Source: Leptospira kirschneri serovar Cynopteri str. 3522 CT
Lineage (GTDB): Bacteria; Spirochaetota; Leptospiria; Leptospirales; Leptospiraceae
Assembly: GCF_000243695.2 (NCBI RefSeq)
Contig: NZ_AHMN02000013.1
Coordinates: 217,001 to 281,000, forward strand
Length of the DNA: 64,000 bases
Direction: 5' to 3'
The notes beneath the pieces were generated by a model. It was not told the origin of the DNA. It saw nothing but the letters and a program-made list of their open reading frames with translations, and did not search any database. Below, one piece after another: positions 18,914-32,419 of this stretch. Every line of letters begins with the position of its first letter. Positions within the stretch are counted from its first letter, which is position 1. Position numbers and translations under genes: made by a program.

Positions 18914-19000
18914 AAGTATCTCGGTGCAACCTGTAGAGCTTTAAATAAAATCACTAAGTAGATTTTTTAAGAAATTAAATATATTTTAATTTACTAAAAT

Positions 19001-19045
19001 ATATTTAACATGATTAAAGCGTAAACTATTAAATAGGTATTTTAT
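19001..19045 (-). repeat. short dispersed repeat (copies at 35744 and 51260)
   Basis: The reverse complement reads ATAAAATACCTATTTAATAG followed by a TTTACGCTTTAATCATGTT block. Closely similar sequence occurs on the plus strand at 35744-35800 and 51260-51316. To its right the sequence continues into an H-like end (TTATTACGTAGTTCTGAGTAA). Confidence 0.6.
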
Positions 19046-19124
19046 TACGTAGTTCTGAGTAAAACGAATGGATAAAAAATCGTTTTTAGACATGGATTTT
19101 TTCAACAGCTATAAGATTAGAATC

Positions 19125-19286
19125 ATCTCAAAAATACTTTATTTTTGCTTAAATGCCAATTATTCTAATAGAGTTGTTGAAAAATTCCATAGTAGAGATT
19201 CACAAACTGCTTCAATTATCCATTTCAATACAACAAAAACAGATGAAGAATTCATTTTTCAACAATTCTAATATATTTTTGAGATG
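19125..19286 (+). repeat. 56-bp hairpin repeat, split by an M element
   Basis: The left half ATCTCAAAAATAC to GCCAATTATTCTAAT (19125-19169) and the right half AATATATTTTTGAGAT (19271-19286) together equal the uninterrupted hairpin repeat at 39629-39684. The ends ATCTCAAAAATA and TATTTTTGAGAT are perfect inverted repeats. The 101-bp M element lies between the halves. Confidence 0.8.
19170..19270 (+). mobile_element. M element (101-bp MITE), subtype 1, copy 1
   Basis: Starts AGAGTTGTTGAAAAATTCC and ends GAATTCATTTTTCAACAATTCT. The inverted ends are about 17 bp. It is flanked on both sides by AAT (19167-19169 and 19271-19273), consistent with a 3-bp target duplication. The interior matches the copies at 47938 and 61752. 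No protein is encoded. Confidence 0.85.
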
Positions 19287-19349
19287 GTTCTATATAAAAA
19301 AGTCCATCTAAGTAATCAATTTGAAATAATTTTAGAATATTATAAAAAA

Positions 19350-20321
<972 letters not shown>

Positions 20322-20340
20322 GCAAATTTTTTTGAACTCA

Positions 20341-20770
20341 TTGTGTGAGTTCCTACACTTTTAGCGAATCAGAATACATGTAACTAACTTTGCAAGTTTA
20401 TTGCTAAGAGTTATATGAAAGAATTCCCAATATTTTGCATTCAAACAGTGCTTTGCAATAAAATCCATGGTATTGAATTTTATAGTTCCGAGTAAGATAG
20501 AATTTTTGAATGTGGGAACTACTATAGTTTTTCAAAGAAATTAAAATTTGAATTACAAACCAAATAGTAGGAACTCTACATTTCTTTTGTAAAATCAAAC
20601 TTACTATTAAATTAAATACCGCAAATTTTAATCATAAAACACTGTTTCAATACGGAATGTTGAGGATTCTGTTATATAGTTCTGAGTAATAGATTCTTTG
20701 AAATGTGGGAACTACTGCATTATTTTTGAGTTTACTGTCTAATCTGTCAAATTGTGAGAACTCTTACATT
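20341..20770. repeat. five scattered G motifs upstream of queE
   Basis: The 13-16 bp motif (TGTGGGAACTACTRCA and relatives) occurs at 20341-20360 (reverse), 20509-20526, 20563-20583, 20701-20721 and 20751-20770. An H-like right end (GTTATATAGTTCTGAGTAAT) lies at about 20671-20690. Spacing is irregular and the intervening DNA is AT-rich. No gene is seen in 20322-20944. Confidence 0.7.
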
Positions 20771-20944
20771 CTCAAAAAACTCTTTGTCTACACGAAGTTT
20801 TACAAAGGAAAAAAATCTGCCTTTTAAAAATGTAACTCCGAGGGTTGACCGCAAAAGGTAGTTTCTAAATTCTGGAATTTGAATTTTTATTTTTTTACAA
20901 ACTTATCTTTGGTCTAAAGAAAAATCTTGTACTCGAAAGAACCC

Positions 20945-21658
20945 ATGGACAATCTGAAAACTTCTGTACATGAAATCTATCTTTCTCTTTCGGGAGAAGG
21001 AATTTCAACCGGCGTTCCAACTATATTCGTTCGAATGGCGGGATGTTCCCTCCGTTGTGGAATGGTTGTCGGAAGAAAGTTATGGTGTGATACTCCATAC
21101 GCGTTGTCTTCAAACGCTGGAGAAGAGATGAGCGTAAATCAAGTTTTGGAAAAAATCCAAGAGTTAAGTGCTGTAAATATTCAGATTCTATTGACAGGAG
21201 GAGAACCTCTTGAAGGAAGAAATCGAGAATTTAGTATCACTTTAGGAAACGAAATTTTTAGAACTAGAAATTCATCCGGTTTTTATCCAAGGCCCAGAGT
21301 GGAAACTAACGGAGCCGAGTCGATCGAAGGAATGAATCAATTCGTTTTTACGATGGATTATAAACTTCCCGGTTCCGGAATGGAAAATCGAATGTGTTTG
21401 AAAAACTTAGAAATTTATAAAGAAAGAAAAAATCCTTTAGACGAAATTAAATTTGTGATCCGAGATAGAAAAGATTTCGAAAGATGTTTGGAAATAATCG
21501 AAAAACACGCGTTAGACGGAAATCTTTTAGCGTCTCCAGTTCAAGGAGAATTATCTCCCGAAATTCTCTCCGAATGGATAAAATCATCTCTTGGTTCGGG
21601 GCTTAGACTTTCATTACAAACTCATAAATATATTTGGGGCGATCAAAGGGGAGTTTAG
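20945..21658 (+). CDS. queE: 7-carboxy-7-deazaguanine synthase-like radical SAM protein
   Basis: 237 residues. QueE converts 6-carboxytetrahydropterin to 7-carboxy-7-deazaguanine for queuosine synthesis. Family features are [22 protein letters not shown] at the N-terminus, cysteines in GCSLRCG then LWCDTPYAL, the TGGEPL SAM-binding motif, and ETNG. The radical-SAM cysteines are spaced C-x3-C-x9-C, not C-x3-C-x2-C: seven residues (GMVVGRK) are inserted before the third cysteine. The chosen ATG is preceded by AAAGAA; a TTG six codons earlier is possible. The helicase gene starts on the base after its stop. Confidence 0.82.
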   Translation: MDNLKTSVHEIYLSLSGEGISTGVPTIFVRMAGCSLRCGMVVGRKLWCDTPYALSSNAGEEMSVNQVLEKIQELSAVNIQILLTGGEPLEGRNREFSITLGNEIFRTRNSSGFYPRPRVETNGAESIEGMNQFVFTMDYKLPGSGMENRMCLKNLEIYKERKNPLDEIKFVIRDRKDFERCLEIIEKHALDGNLLASPVQGELSPEILSEWIKSSLGSGLRLSLQTHKYIWGDQRGV

Positions 21659-24505
<2,847 letters not shown>

Positions 24506-24583
24506 ACCGGAAAAGTTTTCCTGCTCGACATCCGATTTTGATTGAGGTTTCTGGACCTTAATCATTGGATTGGAGTTTTATAC

Positions 24584-27010
24584 GTGAAACTTTCTTTAGA
24601 TTGGATGAACGATTTTACACCTTTGAAGGAGGTTGGACTCGATGCGATCTTAAAGAAGATTGCGATTTCTGTTTGTGAGATAGACGACGCGGCGCAGTTT
24701 CGTCCCGAATTGGATTTTGTAAAAATTGTTCAAATTGAATCTCTAGAAAAACATCCTTCCGCGGATAAACTCCAAATTGCTCAGGTTTTTGACGGAGGTT
24801 CTAAATCTCAAATTGTGACCGGAGCGACTAACGTAAAAGTAGGCGATCTGGTTCCTCTTGCGATTCCGGGAGTAAAACTAGGGGACAAAGAAATTTTAGA
24901 ATCTGAACTTAGGGGAATCAAAAGTTCAGGGATGTTGTGTTCCGAAAAAGAACTTTTTTTGTCGGAAGAAAGTAATGGTGTTTGGATTTTAAATGGACTC
25001 GACGGAGCTAAAGTCGGTGAAACAATCCGTTCATTTTTATATTATGACGATATTATATTCGAAGTTGATAATAAATCTATCACACATAGGCCAGATCTTT
25101 GGAGCCACTTCGGCTTTGCAAGAGAGCTCGCTTCTCAACTTCGTTTACCGATTGTTTTTAATCCTTTTGAATCTCTTTGGAATTTCGATTTATCAGTCAA
25201 ACTTCCCAAAGTATTAGAAAATCAGAATGCACATTCTTACTATGTGTCTTCTATTTCTGGGGTTTCCGTTTTTCCTTCGAAAAGAAAATTTCAATCCAGA
25301 TTGCAAAAATGCGGAGTTAGGGTGATTAACAATGTAGTGGACGTTTCCAATTATGTGATGTTGGAAATGGGCCAACCTACTCATTTTTTTGATAAGAAGT
25401 TTTTAGAAAACCAAGGTGGAATTTCTCTCGAAGTTTCCTTTGCAAAAAAAGGAGAAAGTTTTGTGCTTTTAGACGAAACCTCTCCAGCTTTAGAAAAGGA
25501 AGTTTTATTGATTCGTAATCAAGGGAAGCCTGTGGCAATTGCAGGTGTGATGGGCGGTAAAGAATCTGCTGTACAAAATACTACGACGGAAATCGTGATG
25601 GAATCCGCAGTTTTTACGAGAGAAAGGATTCGTAAGTCTATACGTTCCACAGGTATCCGATCCGATTCTTCTGTTCGTTACGAAAAAGGACTGGAGGCAA
25701 CTACAACTCTTCCTGTAATTCGTCGTGCGCTCAATCTTTTGAAAGAAAACGGTTGTTCCGAATTGAAAGCGGGCGAGCCGGTAGGATTTTTACATATTCC
25801 TCACAAGGAAGTTCGTATTCATACGGACATTCATTTCATTAATGCAAAGTTAGGCGTCACTCTGTCTCAAGGAGATATTACGGATATATTAGAAAGATTG
25901 CATTTTATAGTTTCTTGGAAAGGGGAACATCTGGAGGTTTTGGTTCCTAAGTTTCGTCATAATTACGACGTGACTACTCCGGAGGATCTTGTAGAGGAAA
26001 TCGGAAGAACTAAAGGTTACGATACGATTCAAGTGGTTCCTTTATTGGCAGAAGTCAAAACTCCGATTCGAAATTTAAGTAGAGAGTTGGAAAGAAAGTG
26101 TAAAACTTTTTTCGCCATAGCTTTAAAATATCATGAAGTTTTTAATTATTCTTTCCAATCTTATAAAGAAAACGAATTTTCCGGAGATCCTAAACTTTCG
26201 GTAAAAATTAAAAACGAAATGCCGGAAGAACAATCCGTTTTGAGAAATTCGCTTTTACCTTCTTTGTTGAAAAATGTCCGTACCAATCAGGATCGATTTC
26301 CGGAAATTAAAATTTTTGAATTTGGTCGCGTATATTTTAATCTTCCAGAACCGGAAAACGAAAAGAAAATTTTTGCTTTTGCAGTTTCTTTGGATAGAAA
26401 AAGTTCTGAGCCTGATTTGAAACTTTTAGAAGAAGATTTTTTGAAAGTAAAAAAGGAAATAGAGTCTTTTTTAGAATTCATTCAGATTTTTGAATATACT
26501 TGGAAAGTACAACAAGAAAACATCTTTCATCCGGGTGCAAATTTGTGTTTGGTGACGAGATCCGGAAAAGATGATTCCGAGATCGTTGTAGGTAATTTAG
26601 GATACGTTCACCCTGCGGTTTTAGATTCTTTCGAACTTAAAAAAAGGGTAATTTACGGTTCTTTTGAATTTGAACGGATTGTGGAGCTTTGGAATCAAAA
26701 TCGGAAGGTTTCTCGTTTTGTGACGCCTTCCCAATTTCCGGAGGCAGAAATCGATCTTTCGATTTTGATTGGAGAAAAAGAAAACACAAACGTATTTACG
26801 GATCTTGTAAGATTGGAAAAAATTCCCGAATTACAAGAGGGTTGGGTATACTCTCAATTTATGGGTGGAAACGTTCCCGAAGGAAAAAAGTCAGTGAGTT
26901 ATCGTTTCCGATTGGTGAACTACGAAAGAACTTTTACCCAGGAAAGAATCAAGGAAATCTCTGATCAGTTAGTCTCTCTTGCGGGAAAAAACGGATTCGT
27001 TTTGAGATAG
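24584..27010 (+). CDS. pheT: phenylalanyl-tRNA synthetase beta subunit
   Basis: 808 residues, the normal size. The GTG start ([11 protein letters not shown]) has GGAG eight bases upstream and gives the standard N-terminus; the longer frame adds 14 unrelated residues. Domains in order: the EMAP/tRNA-binding-like region ([40 protein letters not shown]), B3/B4 with [11 protein letters not shown] and [20 protein letters not shown]5 helix, catalytic-like core ([21 protein letters not shown]) and the C-terminal anticodon-binding FDX domain ([31 protein letters not shown]). It pairs with PheS to charge tRNA-Phe; pheS is not in this window. It follows the SNF2 gene by 78 bp. Confidence 0.96.
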   Translation: MKLSLDWMNDFTPLKEVGLDAILKKIAISVCEIDDAAQFRPELDFVKIVQIESLEKHPSADKLQIAQVFDGGSKSQIVTGATNVKVGDLVPLAIPGVKLGDKEILESELRGIKSSGMLCSEKELFLSEESNGVWILNGLDGAKVGETIRSFLYYDDIIFEVDNKSITHRPDLWSHFGFARELASQLRLPIVFNPFESLWNFDLSVKLPKVLENQNAHSYYVSSISGVSVFPSKRKFQSRLQKCGVRVINNVVDVSNYVMLEMGQPTHFFDKKFLENQGGISLEVSFAKKGESFVLLDETSPALEKEVLLIRNQGKPVAIAGVMGGKESAVQNTTTEIVMESAVFTRERIRKSIRSTGIRSDSSVRYEKGLEATTTLPVIRRALNLLKENGCSELKAGEPVGFLHIPHKEVRIHTDIHFINAKLGVTLSQGDITDILERLHFIVSWKGEHLEVLVPKFRHNYDVTTPEDLVEEIGRTKGYDTIQVVPLLAEVKTPIRNLSRELERKCKTFFAIALKYHEVFNYSFQSYKENEFSGDPKLSVKIKNEMPEEQSVLRNSLLPSLLKNVRTNQDRFPEIKIFEFGRVYFNLPEPENEKKIFAFAVSLDRKSSEPDLKLLEEDFLKVKKEIESFLEFIQIFEYTWKVQQENIFHPGANLCLVTRSGKDDSEIVVGNLGYVHPAVLDSFELKKRVIYGSFEFERIVELWNQNRKVSRFVTPSQFPEAEIDLSILIGEKENTNVFTDLVRLEKIPELQEGWVYSQFMGGNVPEGKKSVSYRFRLVNYERTFTQERIKEISDQLVSLAGKNGFVLR

Positions 27011-27141
27011 GGAATCTGGTTTCAAAACGTCGAAAGAGATAAAAGGTAATTCTTTAGAAATTTCTAATAAACTACTGTAAGTTTTTACAGGAATCGTCAC
27101 ATTTTTACGTTTATAAACTTTCTAGTAGCTTTTTTAGCATT

Positions 27142-27212
27142 AGAGTTATTGAAAAATGAATTCTCCATATATTTCTTTTTTATGAAAACGGTCAATTGAA
27201 AACTTTTGTTAA
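27142..27212 (-). repeat. truncated M element, subtype 2
   Basis: AGAGTTATTGAAAAATGAAT followed by ACGGTCAATTGAA and TTTTGTTAA matches the reverse complement of the M copy at 39133-39223, but the far inverted end is missing. It lies in the roughly 400-bp gap after pheT, which otherwise shows no gene. Confidence 0.6.
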
Positions 27213-27409
27213 TCTGGGATATTAAAATTTAGATTTTGGATAAATCCAAAATTCATTCTAAATATATAATTTATAAAAATTGAATTTACTCTATAAAATT
27301 TCATTTTTTAAAAGCTTACGTCGGATTTTGAGACAGGCTAATCAAAGCCACATCATTTTTTGTAGACTTGGTAGAACCCTTTGATAGAGTCGTTTGGGGA
27401 AAAATTCAA

Positions 27410-27978
27410 ATGAATATTCATCAAACTGCATTTATTCATCCTGGAGCGACTGCAATCGGTCTTGTGGAAATGGGTCCCTATTCTTCTCTTTGGCCGGGAA
27501 CGGTGGTTCGTGCCGATATGAATCGAATCGTTTTAGGTAAAGGAGTAAACATTCAAGACAATTCTACTCTTCATACAGATTCCAGTCGTGGAATTATGAT
27601 AGGAGATTATACATTAGTAGGTCATAATACTATGTTGCACGGATGTAAAATTGGAAGGGGTTGTCTAATCGGAATCGGAAGTATCGTTTTAGACGAGGCT
27701 GAAATTGGAGATGGTGCTATGGTGATCGCAGGTTGTATGATTCGAGGTGGAAAAAAATTCCTCCTGGAGCGATGGTTATACAAAAAAACGGAGAATTGAA
27801 AATTTTAGAAGGAAAATCAAAACCTATTTTAAGTGTGGCGGGTTGTTTGGAATATATTGCTCTTTCCGATCGATTTCAAAAAGGAATTTTTGAACCGTTT
27901 ACTCAGGAAGAAGAAATTGAATTTCAAAATCAAGCAAAAACGATCTTAAAAGAAATGGGAATTCCTTTCAAAGAATAA
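27410..27978 (+). pseudogene. gamma-carbonic-anhydrase-like hexapeptide protein with an internal frameshift at an A7 run
   Basis: The first frame, from the ATG at 27410 (GGGGA upstream), encodes left-handed beta-helix hexapeptides: NIHQTAFIHPGATAIG, YSSLWPGTVVRADMN, GVNIQDNSTLHTD and GDYTLVGHNTMLHGCKIG. It contains the metal-binding His set of gamma-class carbonic anhydrases/YrdA. After IRGG the frame runs into FLLERWLYKKTEN and stops at 27799. The -1 frame continues the family perfectly as KKIPPGAMVIQKNG and ends with a helix at 27978. The switch falls exactly on seven A (27751-27757) read GGA AAA AAA, a classic slippery heptamer. A -1 shift would give about 189 residues, the normal family length. 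It is a pseudogene, a phase-variable or slippage gene, or a sequencing error. Confidence 0.8.
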
Positions 27979-28117
27979 ATAAGTTGTTTGAAGCTGACAC
28001 CAAACTAATTACAGTGATTTGATAAACGCTTAATAAAAAATGAAAGTAATCGATCTTATGTTTTAATTTCAAAATTACTTTATATTCCGCTTTTTGAAAT
28101 TACTTCTAAAATTTGAA

Positions 28118-28609
28118 TCAGTCTTTTTTCCTAAAACCTAATTCTAAAATGTTTTGGTTAAATAGGGTTTTATTTTTTGAATTGAGGACGTTCACCTTTT
28201 TCTCTATAACCCTAATATTAAAATCGACGTAATCGTTTCGATAAGCGTCTCCTTCTTGTATTGAAAAATCAATGATCGAAAAGATTCTACCTCGTTTGGT
28301 CGGTTTGTTGATTTGAAATGGAAGTTCTTTATGACCTTCTCCGTTCAACGAAATTTTAAATAAGGATATAAAATCGGAAGGAAACTCTGTGTTTGCACCC
28401 AGTACGATCTGGTATTTACCAGGTATCTTCGTAGGGAATCGAACCAATGCAGAAAGATTTTGGTTCAATTTGAAGTTTAAATAAAATGGATAACTAGAAA
28501 TTTCTTCTTCTCTGAAATAATCAGGAAGTTTAATATCATGACTCCATATTTTATGGGTCGAAAGAAAAAATAATATCCATAAGAATAATTGGATTTGTTT
28601 TGAAAGCAT
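28118..28609 (-). CDS. exported hypothetical protein
   Basis: 163 residues. The N-terminal signal peptide (KQIQLFLWILFFLSTHKIWS) is followed by a small, strand-rich domain with SSYPFYLNFKLNQNLSALVRFPTKIPGKYQIVLG. That is a pattern of alternating hydrophobic residues that could form a beta-sandwich. No family recognised. There is no lipobox cysteine near the signal peptide, so it is probably periplasmic. It is flanked by the gamma-carbonic-anhydrase remnant on the other strand and the COX4-like gene upstream. Confidence 0.6.
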   Translation of the reverse strand: MLSKQIQLFLWILFFLSTHKIWSHDIKLPDYFREEEISSYPFYLNFKLNQNLSALVRFPTKIPGKYQIVLGANTEFPSDFISLFKISLNGEGHKELPFQINKPTKRGRIFSIIDFSIQEGDAYRNDYVDFNIRVIEKKVNVLNSKNKTLFNQNILELGFRKKD

Positions 28610-28734
28610 TACTAAATTAAGAATTTATTTTATTATAGAAGTACGTTCAATTTTTTTTCTAAAAAATTTCCGAGTTTTTACCTAAATTTAAATCGAGTTG
28701 TTCTAGGAATTCAATTTCGAAATGATTTCTGGAA

Positions 28735-28771
28735 ATAAAAAATCCGACCATGAAAGATCGGCTTTTTTATT
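28735..28771 (-). terminator. terminator of the COX4-like gene (possibly bidirectional)
   Basis: On the minus strand CCGATC pairs with GGTCGG (one G-T pair) around TTTCAT and is followed by ATTTTTTATTT. The opposite strand also runs into six T after the stem. Lies about 25 bp after the stop codon at 28795. Confidence 0.65.
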
Positions 28772-28794
28772 TTTTAAAAGATCAATTTTATCGA

Positions 28795-29379
<585 letters not shown>

Positions 29380-29452
29380 TTTTTATCCTAAAGTTGGTTG
29401 CGGATGGTTTATAGGACATACTGCCAGGGTCTGAAAAAGCCTCAAGTACATT

Positions 29453-30691
<1,239 letters not shown>

Positions 30692-30765
30692 CCGTTGAAA
30701 TTTTTTAGTTTGTAAAATCAAGAATGAGGGATCAGAATTTCGATAATCTGAATAAGGGCAAATCT

Positions 30766-31560
30766 ATGAACATCCGTATTTTTTCATTTCTGATCATTCT
30801 TACCATTTTTGGTTTAGAAGCGGCACCTAACAAGATTTTAACGCTGGAAGAGAAAGAAGAATTAAGACAGATCGAAACGGTACGCAAGGGTGGTTTTACG
30901 GATATAGAAGTAGATAATTTACACGCTTCGATTGCCGGAAATATTCTTAAAATCAATAATCTACTTGGAAATGAAACGTATAAAAAAGCGCTTCGATACA
31001 TTGAAGACGAACCACGTGAAGCCGCTAAGTTTTTGTTTCAAGATAAAGAAAATAAACAATATCTTCAATTGGATTTAGGTATTGGTCAATCTTTTGCTGA
31101 TTATCCGAAAACGTATCTATATCAATCTAAGATTTACATTTATCCTGGAACCGACGGCAAATCTTTGGAAAAAATCATTCTTCAATTTAAAAGAACGAAC
31201 GCAAAAGGAGAGGTTTTTATTCGAGAGATGAGGAGACTTATTAATCATTCTCCCAAAGGACCTACTTTTTTAGGAGATGGAAAAAGAACTCCGAACAACA
31301 ACAGCGAAATTCTTTTAGAATTCTTTTCGAGTCACGATACCGATTTTCTTTGGCCCGATGATCCGATTCAGCCTGTTCCTGCCAGTGTGACCACAAAGTT
31401 AAATGATGCTGCAAACCCTCTGCCTTATAACAAACAAAAACAGATCATTCTCCAATACAAAAGATATTTGAGAAAAGTAGATAAGATGGTAAGTCTTAAA
31501 CTCCACACTATGGAATTGGATCAAAAAATGATGATTTCTAAAATGTTGGAATTTCAGTGA
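30766..31560 (+). CDS. exported hypothetical protein
   Basis: 264 residues from the ATG with AAGGG seven bases upstream. The signal peptide NIRIFSFLIILTIFGLEAAP is followed by a soluble, helix-rich protein. Notable stretches are LTLEEKEELRQIETVRKGGFTDIEVDNLHAS and LQFKRTNAKGEVFIREMRRL, and the C-terminus (YKRYLRKVDKMVSLKLHTMELDQKMM) is probably a long helix. No family is recognised. No transmembrane segment follows the signal, so it is probably periplasmic. A longer frame to 30724 would put 14 polar residues before the signal peptide and is rejected. Confidence 0.68.
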   Translation: MNIRIFSFLIILTIFGLEAAPNKILTLEEKEELRQIETVRKGGFTDIEVDNLHASIAGNILKINNLLGNETYKKALRYIEDEPREAAKFLFQDKENKQYLQLDLGIGQSFADYPKTYLYQSKIYIYPGTDGKSLEKIILQFKRTNAKGEVFIREMRRLINHSPKGPTFLGDGKRTPNNNSEILLEFFSSHDTDFLWPDDPIQPVPASVTTKLNDAANPLPYNKQKQIILQYKRYLRKVDKMVSLKLHTMELDQKMMISKMLEFQ

Positions 31561-31663
31561 TTTAAAAAAGGTCTCTATAAAAAGAAGGATCGCCTAATCA
31601 ATTTTTACATAAAATCGATGTTTGGCGATCATGGCTAAATTTTAATAAATGCGAAAGCGATTA

Positions 31664-31823
31664 TTAACGTGAGTTCGACGTAATAAAATTAGAGCGAATC
31701 CGGCTTGCCACAGGCAGCCGGACCGGGCTCTTAGCTCTGGTAAATAAATTGTATATAGGAAACGTTATACGGCATTCATCTTTAGTTTCAATTTATTTAC
31801 CTCGCATCGATCCCTTTCGCGTT
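31664..31823 (+). repeat. L1 structured repeat, copy B (short form with a different hairpin)
   Basis: Begins TTAACGTGAGTTCGACGTAA and contains GCGAATCCGGCTTGCCACAG and GGACCGGGCTCTTAGCTCTG. It ends CATCGATCCCTTTCGCGTT. In place of the CAAGTTATTG stem it has TAAATAAATTG pairing with CAATTTATTTA, and the segment with the CGCTTT stem is absent. Confidence 0.85.
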
Positions 31824-31824
31824 A

Positions 31825-32004
31825 TTTAACGTGAGTTTGGCAGAAAGAATTTTCTAAAAGTATGAGTTCCTACAATTGAAGAATTTATTTATAAAGTCTT
31901 GATTTGTGGTAGTTCCCACATTTTAGAAAAAAATCTGCAGGCTCAGATTCTAATTTTTTTTTCAGAAAAATGAATCATGGATTTCTTCACGAACTCACGT
32001 TAAA
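31825..32004 (+). repeat. module-2 repeat attached to L1 copy B
   Basis: 180 bp with inverted ends TTTAACGTGAGTTTGGC and ACGAACTCACGTTAAA. Contains two G motifs (about 31852-31868 and 31909-31924). Starts one base after L1 copy B. Confidence 0.75.
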
Positions 32005-32014
32005 ATATAAATTT

Positions 32015-32094
32015 GTGTGAGTTCCCGCAGATTAAATCGCATTACAGATTTTTAAACATTCATTTTTTGTGACTCGAGTCGGGGAGTTCCTCAT
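32015..32094 (-). repeat. 80-bp repeat with GACTCGAGTC palindrome, copy 1
   Basis: The reverse complement matches 63383-63463 nearly throughout, including GAGGAACTCCCCGACTCGAG and the following AATGAATGTTTAAA. It contains one G motif. It ends immediately before the stop codon of the small gene at 32096. Confidence 0.8.
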
Positions 32095-32095
32095 T

Positions 32096-32305
32096 TTATT
32101 TTTTGATTAAAAAATCGCTGATGACCTTTTCTTGAGTTAGGTATTTTTTATTGAGATAAGAGATTGCTAAATTGATAAATCTTGGAACTTCTTTACCTGC
32201 CTCTAACAAATCCAATTTTGTCTGAGTCAATTCGTCAATTGTAGATAAAGCCAATTTTCTTTGGCTTTGATGAGATTCGAATTCGTCTTCGATTTCAAAA
32301 GCCAT
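32096..32305 (-). CDS. small hypothetical protein
   Basis: 69 residues (MAFEIEDEFESHQSQRK, continuing into LALSTIDELTQTKLDLLEAGKE). Acidic N-terminus, basic C-terminus, predicted all-helical, no signal or membrane segment. AAAGGGA lies about 10 bases before the ATG. No family recognised. It has a normal Leptospira-like codon pattern and a good leader, so it is probably real. A repeat abuts the stop codon. Confidence 0.5.
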   Translation of the reverse strand: MAFEIEDEFESHQSQRKLALSTIDELTQTKLDLLEAGKEVPRFINLAISYLNKKYLTQEKVISDFLIKK

Positions 32306-32419
32306 TTTTTCTTTTTCCCTTTATGGAGATTACTTTTAAAGAAATCAGCTTAAAATATTCAAAAAGAATCATATACGATTGAGAATAGATCCATTTTTAA
32401 AAAATGCAAGTCATTCTTA

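Noticed and set aside
19068..19271. 67-codon plus-strand ORF
   Set aside because: It is composed of the hairpin repeat and the M element; the frame is not maintained in the other copies.
24510..24522. GGAAAAGTTTTCC between the SNF2 and pheT genes as a terminator
   Set aside because: The palindrome has a one-base loop and no T tract, and the genes look co-transcribed.
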